This document shows positions 61,659 to 64,000 of a stretch of 64,000 nucleotides of DNA, in pieces. The notes under the pieces were generated by a model. That model was not told where the DNA came from. It saw nothing but the letters and a program-made list of their open reading frames with translations, and did no database searches. The DNA lies in NCBI GenBank assembly GCA_018372435.1, contig JAHAJA010000003.1:1-64000 (forward strand), written 5' to 3'. The translations under genes were made by a program, and so were the position numbers. The first letter of the stretch is position 1; every line of letters starts with the position of its first letter. The DNA is from Clostridiales bacterium. GTDB taxonomy: Bacteria > Bacillota > Clostridia > Lachnospirales > Lachnospiraceae.

Positions 61659-62735
61659 ATGAAGAAAAATATTTACAAACTTACTGCTTCAACTTTACTA
61701 GTTGCAATATTAGCAACAGGATGTGCTAAAACCTCCAATACGGATTCATCAACAGGTAATAATTCTAATAATGTAGCGACAGAACAAGCTACAGATGAAA
61801 CTGCTGGCACTGAAGAAACAACAGAAACTACTGATTCTAGTGAAACAGTATATCCATTAACAATTGATGCTTATGGACCAGATGGAGAGAAGTATACGCA
61901 GACATTTACAGAAGCTCCATCTAAAGTAATAACGAATAATCCTTCTTCAACAGACCTGTTATTAGAACTTGGACTTGGAGATAAAATTATAGGTATCTTA
62001 AAACCTGATAATGCACCGGATGAAAAATGGGCATCTGCATATGAAAATCTTACTGTCCTAGGTGATAAGATGACTATGTCTAAAGAAGTTATCATTGGTG
62101 CAGAACCAGACTTTATATTTGGTCGTACAATGCCATTTACCGATGAGTCTATGGGAGAAATTGAAGACTTAAATGATATGAATATCAATGTATATACGGA
62201 ACTTGCAAGTAACTTTGTAATTGATCAATCTCTTGATACTGTTATTTTAGACGTTCGTAACATAGGTAAGATATTTAATGTATCTGAAAAGGCAGATACA
62301 TATGCCGATTCTTTACAATCACGTTTAGATACAATAAAAGGTAAAGTATCTGATATATCTCAATCAGAAACTGTTAAAGTATTATTTATGGTAACCTATG
62401 TAGATGGTACATTTAACACCTTTGGTGCGAATTCAGCCCTTCAAAGTGAAATGTTAAAAACAATTAATGCAGAAAATGTATTAGAAACTGGTACAAGTTC
62501 TTTAACAAGCGAGAATCTTGTGTCACTTAACCCAGATGTAATTGTTTATATTAAATCAGACCGTAATGCTGAAACTGACAAAGTAGCTGTTGAAAGTCTT
62601 CTAAATGACGAAACAATACAGTCAGTACCTGCCATTGCAAATGAGAAAATAATTGAGATTGGCTATGATGAAATTATGGATTATGGTGCAAGAATTTTTG
62701 ATACATTAGAAACATTATATGATTTTATTTACTAA
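61659..62735 (+). CDS. siderophore-binding lipoprotein of FecB type
   Basis: A 358-residue lipoprotein with the lipobox L-A-T-G-C at about 18-22, a Ser/Thr-Glu-rich linker (about 25-65) and a type III periplasmic-binding fold (about 70-358, P-S-K-V-I-T-N-N-P-S-S-T-D-L-L-L-E-L-G-L-G-D). It captures the ferric complex at the cell surface and delivers it to the permease. AAGGAGA precedes the ATG. Its order after permease and ATPase, with an esterase next, matches catecholate-type siderophore systems. Confidence 0.92.
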   Translation: MKKNIYKLTASTLLVAILATGCAKTSNTDSSTGNNSNNVATEQATDETAGTEETTETTDSSETVYPLTIDAYGPDGEKYTQTFTEAPSKVITNNPSSTDLLLELGLGDKIIGILKPDNAPDEKWASAYENLTVLGDKMTMSKEVIIGAEPDFIFGRTMPFTDESMGEIEDLNDMNINVYTELASNFVIDQSLDTVILDVRNIGKIFNVSEKADTYADSLQSRLDTIKGKVSDISQSETVKVLFMVTYVDGTFNTFGANSALQSEMLKTINAENVLETGTSSLTSENLVSLNPDVIVYIKSDRNAETDKVAVESLLNDETIQSVPAIANEKIIEIGYDEIMDYGARIFDTLETLYDFIY

Positions 62736-62756
62736 TTGTAAGGAGGCTATATTAAT

Positions 62757-63467
62757 ATGGAGTTTACTACAATCGCAGGAAGAGAATGCTTCGTATTTCT
62801 GCCGAACAACTATGATAATGAAGAAACATCATATCCTGTAGTATATCTACATGGAGATAAATCTACGTATGCATTATTAAAAGAAGCTGATTTCCTTTCA
62901 GATCTATCATATATTATTATAGGGATTATGTCAAAAAAGCGCCTAGATGAATTAACACCTTGGCCAAGTCCTTCTCTTAACCCCAAGTTTCCGGGCTTTG
63001 GTGGAGAGGGGAATGCGTATATACAGTTTATTGAAACAAAGCTAAAACCAGAAGTAGATTTAACATATCGAACATTAGCATCATCACAATCTACAGGCAT
63101 TACAGGATATTCCCTTGGTGGTCTTATCTCCATCTATGCAGCCTTTCACACCACAAGTTTTGGCTGCTTTGCAAGTATGTCGGGCTCATTCTGGTATCCA
63201 GAATTTGTTCCATGCGTGACTAAGCAGTCGGTTCGTAATCGTGAAGCTAGATTTTATATGTCAAGTGGTGATAGTGAAGGAGTAGGGCATAAGGATAGGA
63301 AAAAAGATGCAGTTACTTATACAAAGAAAGTATATGAACTCTTAGTTTCAGATGTAACATCTTCAAGAGTAACAATTAACTGGGATGAAGGTGGACATCA
63401 TGCCAATACGCATAAGCGATACAAAGATGCATTGCTATGGTTTAATCATAATCTTAAAAACAACTAA
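62757..63467 (+). CDS. alpha/beta hydrolase of the siderophore esterase type (IroE/Fes-like)
   Basis: A 236-residue esterase with nucleophile Ser in G-Y-S-L-G-G (about 119-124), an Asp near residue 175-180 and the catalytic His in E-G-G-H-H-A-N-T-H (about 209-217). The W-x-x-P-x-x-x-x-K-F motif and overall length fit the esterase D/enterochelin esterase family. No signal peptide is visible, so it would open the imported ferric siderophore in the cytoplasm and release iron. It is the last gene of the operon, 22 bases after the binding protein. Confidence 0.85.
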   Translation: MEFTTIAGRECFVFLPNNYDNEETSYPVVYLHGDKSTYALLKEADFLSDLSYIIIGIMSKKRLDELTPWPSPSLNPKFPGFGGEGNAYIQFIETKLKPEVDLTYRTLASSQSTGITGYSLGGLISIYAAFHTTSFGCFASMSGSFWYPEFVPCVTKQSVRNREARFYMSSGDSEGVGHKDRKKDAVTYTKKVYELLVSDVTSSRVTINWDEGGHHANTHKRYKDALLWFNHNLKNN

Positions 63468-63510
63468 GTAATTACTGACTTTATTGATATTTAAACTAAT
63501 AGAATTATAT

Positions 63511-63557
63511 AAGGCCTATGAAAATGATTCGCTAAGACATTTTCGTAGGCCTTTTTT
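63511..63557 (+). terminator. terminator of the siderophore operon
   Basis: A 16-bp stem with one G-T pair, AAGGCCTATGAAAATG (63511-63526) with 63538-63553, then TTTT. Confidence 0.85.
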
Positions 63558-63589
63558 GCTTGGGTTAATTAATTACCTACACTCAGGTA

Positions 63590-63790
63590 TTGTGGTTCAG
63601 AAAACTGATTGGAATGGATCGGAATGTAGTAAACGATTACAGGGAATACACGTTGAAGCAGATTGTTGATAGTAGTGTTGATATTGCATTATACAGAAGT
63701 ATTAACGTGCCAATAGCCAAACTTAAGAGTGAAGAAAAACTTGAGGTAACAGAATATAATATTAATAAAAACATAATAATAAAACATTGA
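63590..63790 (+). other. weak ORF, probably not a gene
   Basis: A 66-codon frame from TTG at 63590 (starts MWFRKLIGMDRN) has a protein-like middle (YREYTLKQIVDSSVDIALY) but no ribosome binding site, and its end overlaps the -35 box of the next gene. It may be the remnant of a gene; the rest of this gap (63558-63835) holds only the PadR promoter. Confidence 0.2.
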
Positions 63791-63816
63791 CAATAATGTA
63801 TGTAATACAGTATGAT
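63787..63816 (+). promoter_or_regulatory. promoter of the PadR gene with small palindrome
   Basis: TTGACA (63787-63792), 18-base spacer, TATGAT (63811-63816). The spacer contains TGTA-TGTAA-TACA (63797-63809), a possible autoregulatory site. Confidence 0.6.
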
Positions 63817-63835
63817 GGTTTTGAGGTGATAATAT

Positions 63836-64000
63836 ATGGATTCAAAGAACGAACTAGTCAGTTCACTTACAATAGAATTAAAAAGAGGTACCTTGGTTCT
63901 TTTAGTATTAAGTCAGCTTAGTACATATGAATATGGGTACTCACTTGTGCAAAAGTTAGAAAAGAAGAACGCTCCAATCGAAGCAGGAACGCTTTATCCA
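63836..64000 (+). CDS. PadR-family transcriptional regulator, cut by the window end
   Basis: The first 55 residues are visible: a PadR winged helix with L-K-R-G-T-L-V-L-L-V-L-S-Q-L, Y-E-Y-G-Y-S-L-V-Q-K-L and the start of A-G-T-L-Y-P. GAGGTGAT precedes ATG at 63836. PadR regulators usually repress an adjacent exporter or membrane gene, which would lie to the right of this window. Confidence 0.88.
   Translation, partial: MDSKNELVSSLTIELKRGTLVLLVLSQLSTYEYGYSLVQKLEKKNAPIEAGTLYP

Overview
The window looks like chromosomal DNA from a low-GC, strictly anaerobic, polysaccharide-degrading Firmicute of the Lachnospiraceae (Lachnoclostridium/Clostridium phytofermentans-like). The signs are AT-rich intergenic DNA, strong AGGAGG-type ribosome binding sites, many T-rich terminators, a secreted multi-CBM alpha-amylase, a secreted GH5 cellulase, an anaerobic sulfite reductase operon and a clostridial-type glutamate dehydrogenase. 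I saw no rRNA, tRNA, CRISPR array or intact insertion sequence. The assignment to a genus is inference.

Layout. 1-2.6 kb: a structured transposon-like end, an AraC regulator coupled to a glyoxalase-fold protein, and an SPL-type radical SAM protein. 2.8-10.2 kb: a two-component system convergent with an ABC exporter/serine hydrolase operon, an antibiotic-stress style module. 10.5-14 kb: a NiCo riboswitch with attenuator driving a cation diffusion facilitator, then an IlvD/Edd dehydratase of higher GC. 14.2-21.1 kb: small proteins and secreted proteins (lipoprotein, RidA, GNAT, Ig-like protein, C39-like peptidase, YjbR, BspA-type LRR protein, flavodoxin). 21.7-25.5 kb: alpha-amylase with three CBM26 repeats and a CBM20. 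25.6-27.8 kb: a graveyard of gene pieces around a CPBP protease. 27.9-36.1 kb: Suv3-like helicase, membrane protein, sugar dehydrogenase-like protein, Rrf2 regulator with flavin reductase, soluble chemoreceptor, LysR/DUF4865 pair. 36.3-41.6 kb: secreted two-repeat protein, Ku-LigD end-joining operon, WYL regulator, DODA-type dioxygenase.

41.7-48.4 kb: GH5 cellulase, then a GntR-RCK_C (BusR-like) regulator ahead of an Opu-type osmoprotectant transporter, then a MATE exporter divergent from an Lrp regulator. 49.2-53.8 kb: a very large PPDK-like/nucleotidyltransferase fusion and glutamate dehydrogenase. 54.1-59.4 kb: 2H phosphoesterase, BFD-type ferredoxin, Crp/Fnr regulator, hydrosulfide channel and asrABC. 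59.6-63.5 kb: a siderophore ABC importer with an esterase that would release the iron. The window ends inside a PadR regulator.

Themes. Regulators sit next to their likely targets, often with a visible operator: Rrf2 with its own promoter, GntR-RCK_C with opu, Crp/Fnr with asr, and an iron-box-like dyad before the siderophore genes. The most unusual items are the 1042-residue sensor/ATP-grasp/nucleotidyltransferase protein, the FNR-like dyad built into a terminator hairpin, the bipartite operator before opu, a duplicated secreted-protein gene whose middle is occupied by a CPBP protease gene, and short fossil copies of three other genes of this same window scattered in intergenic DNA.
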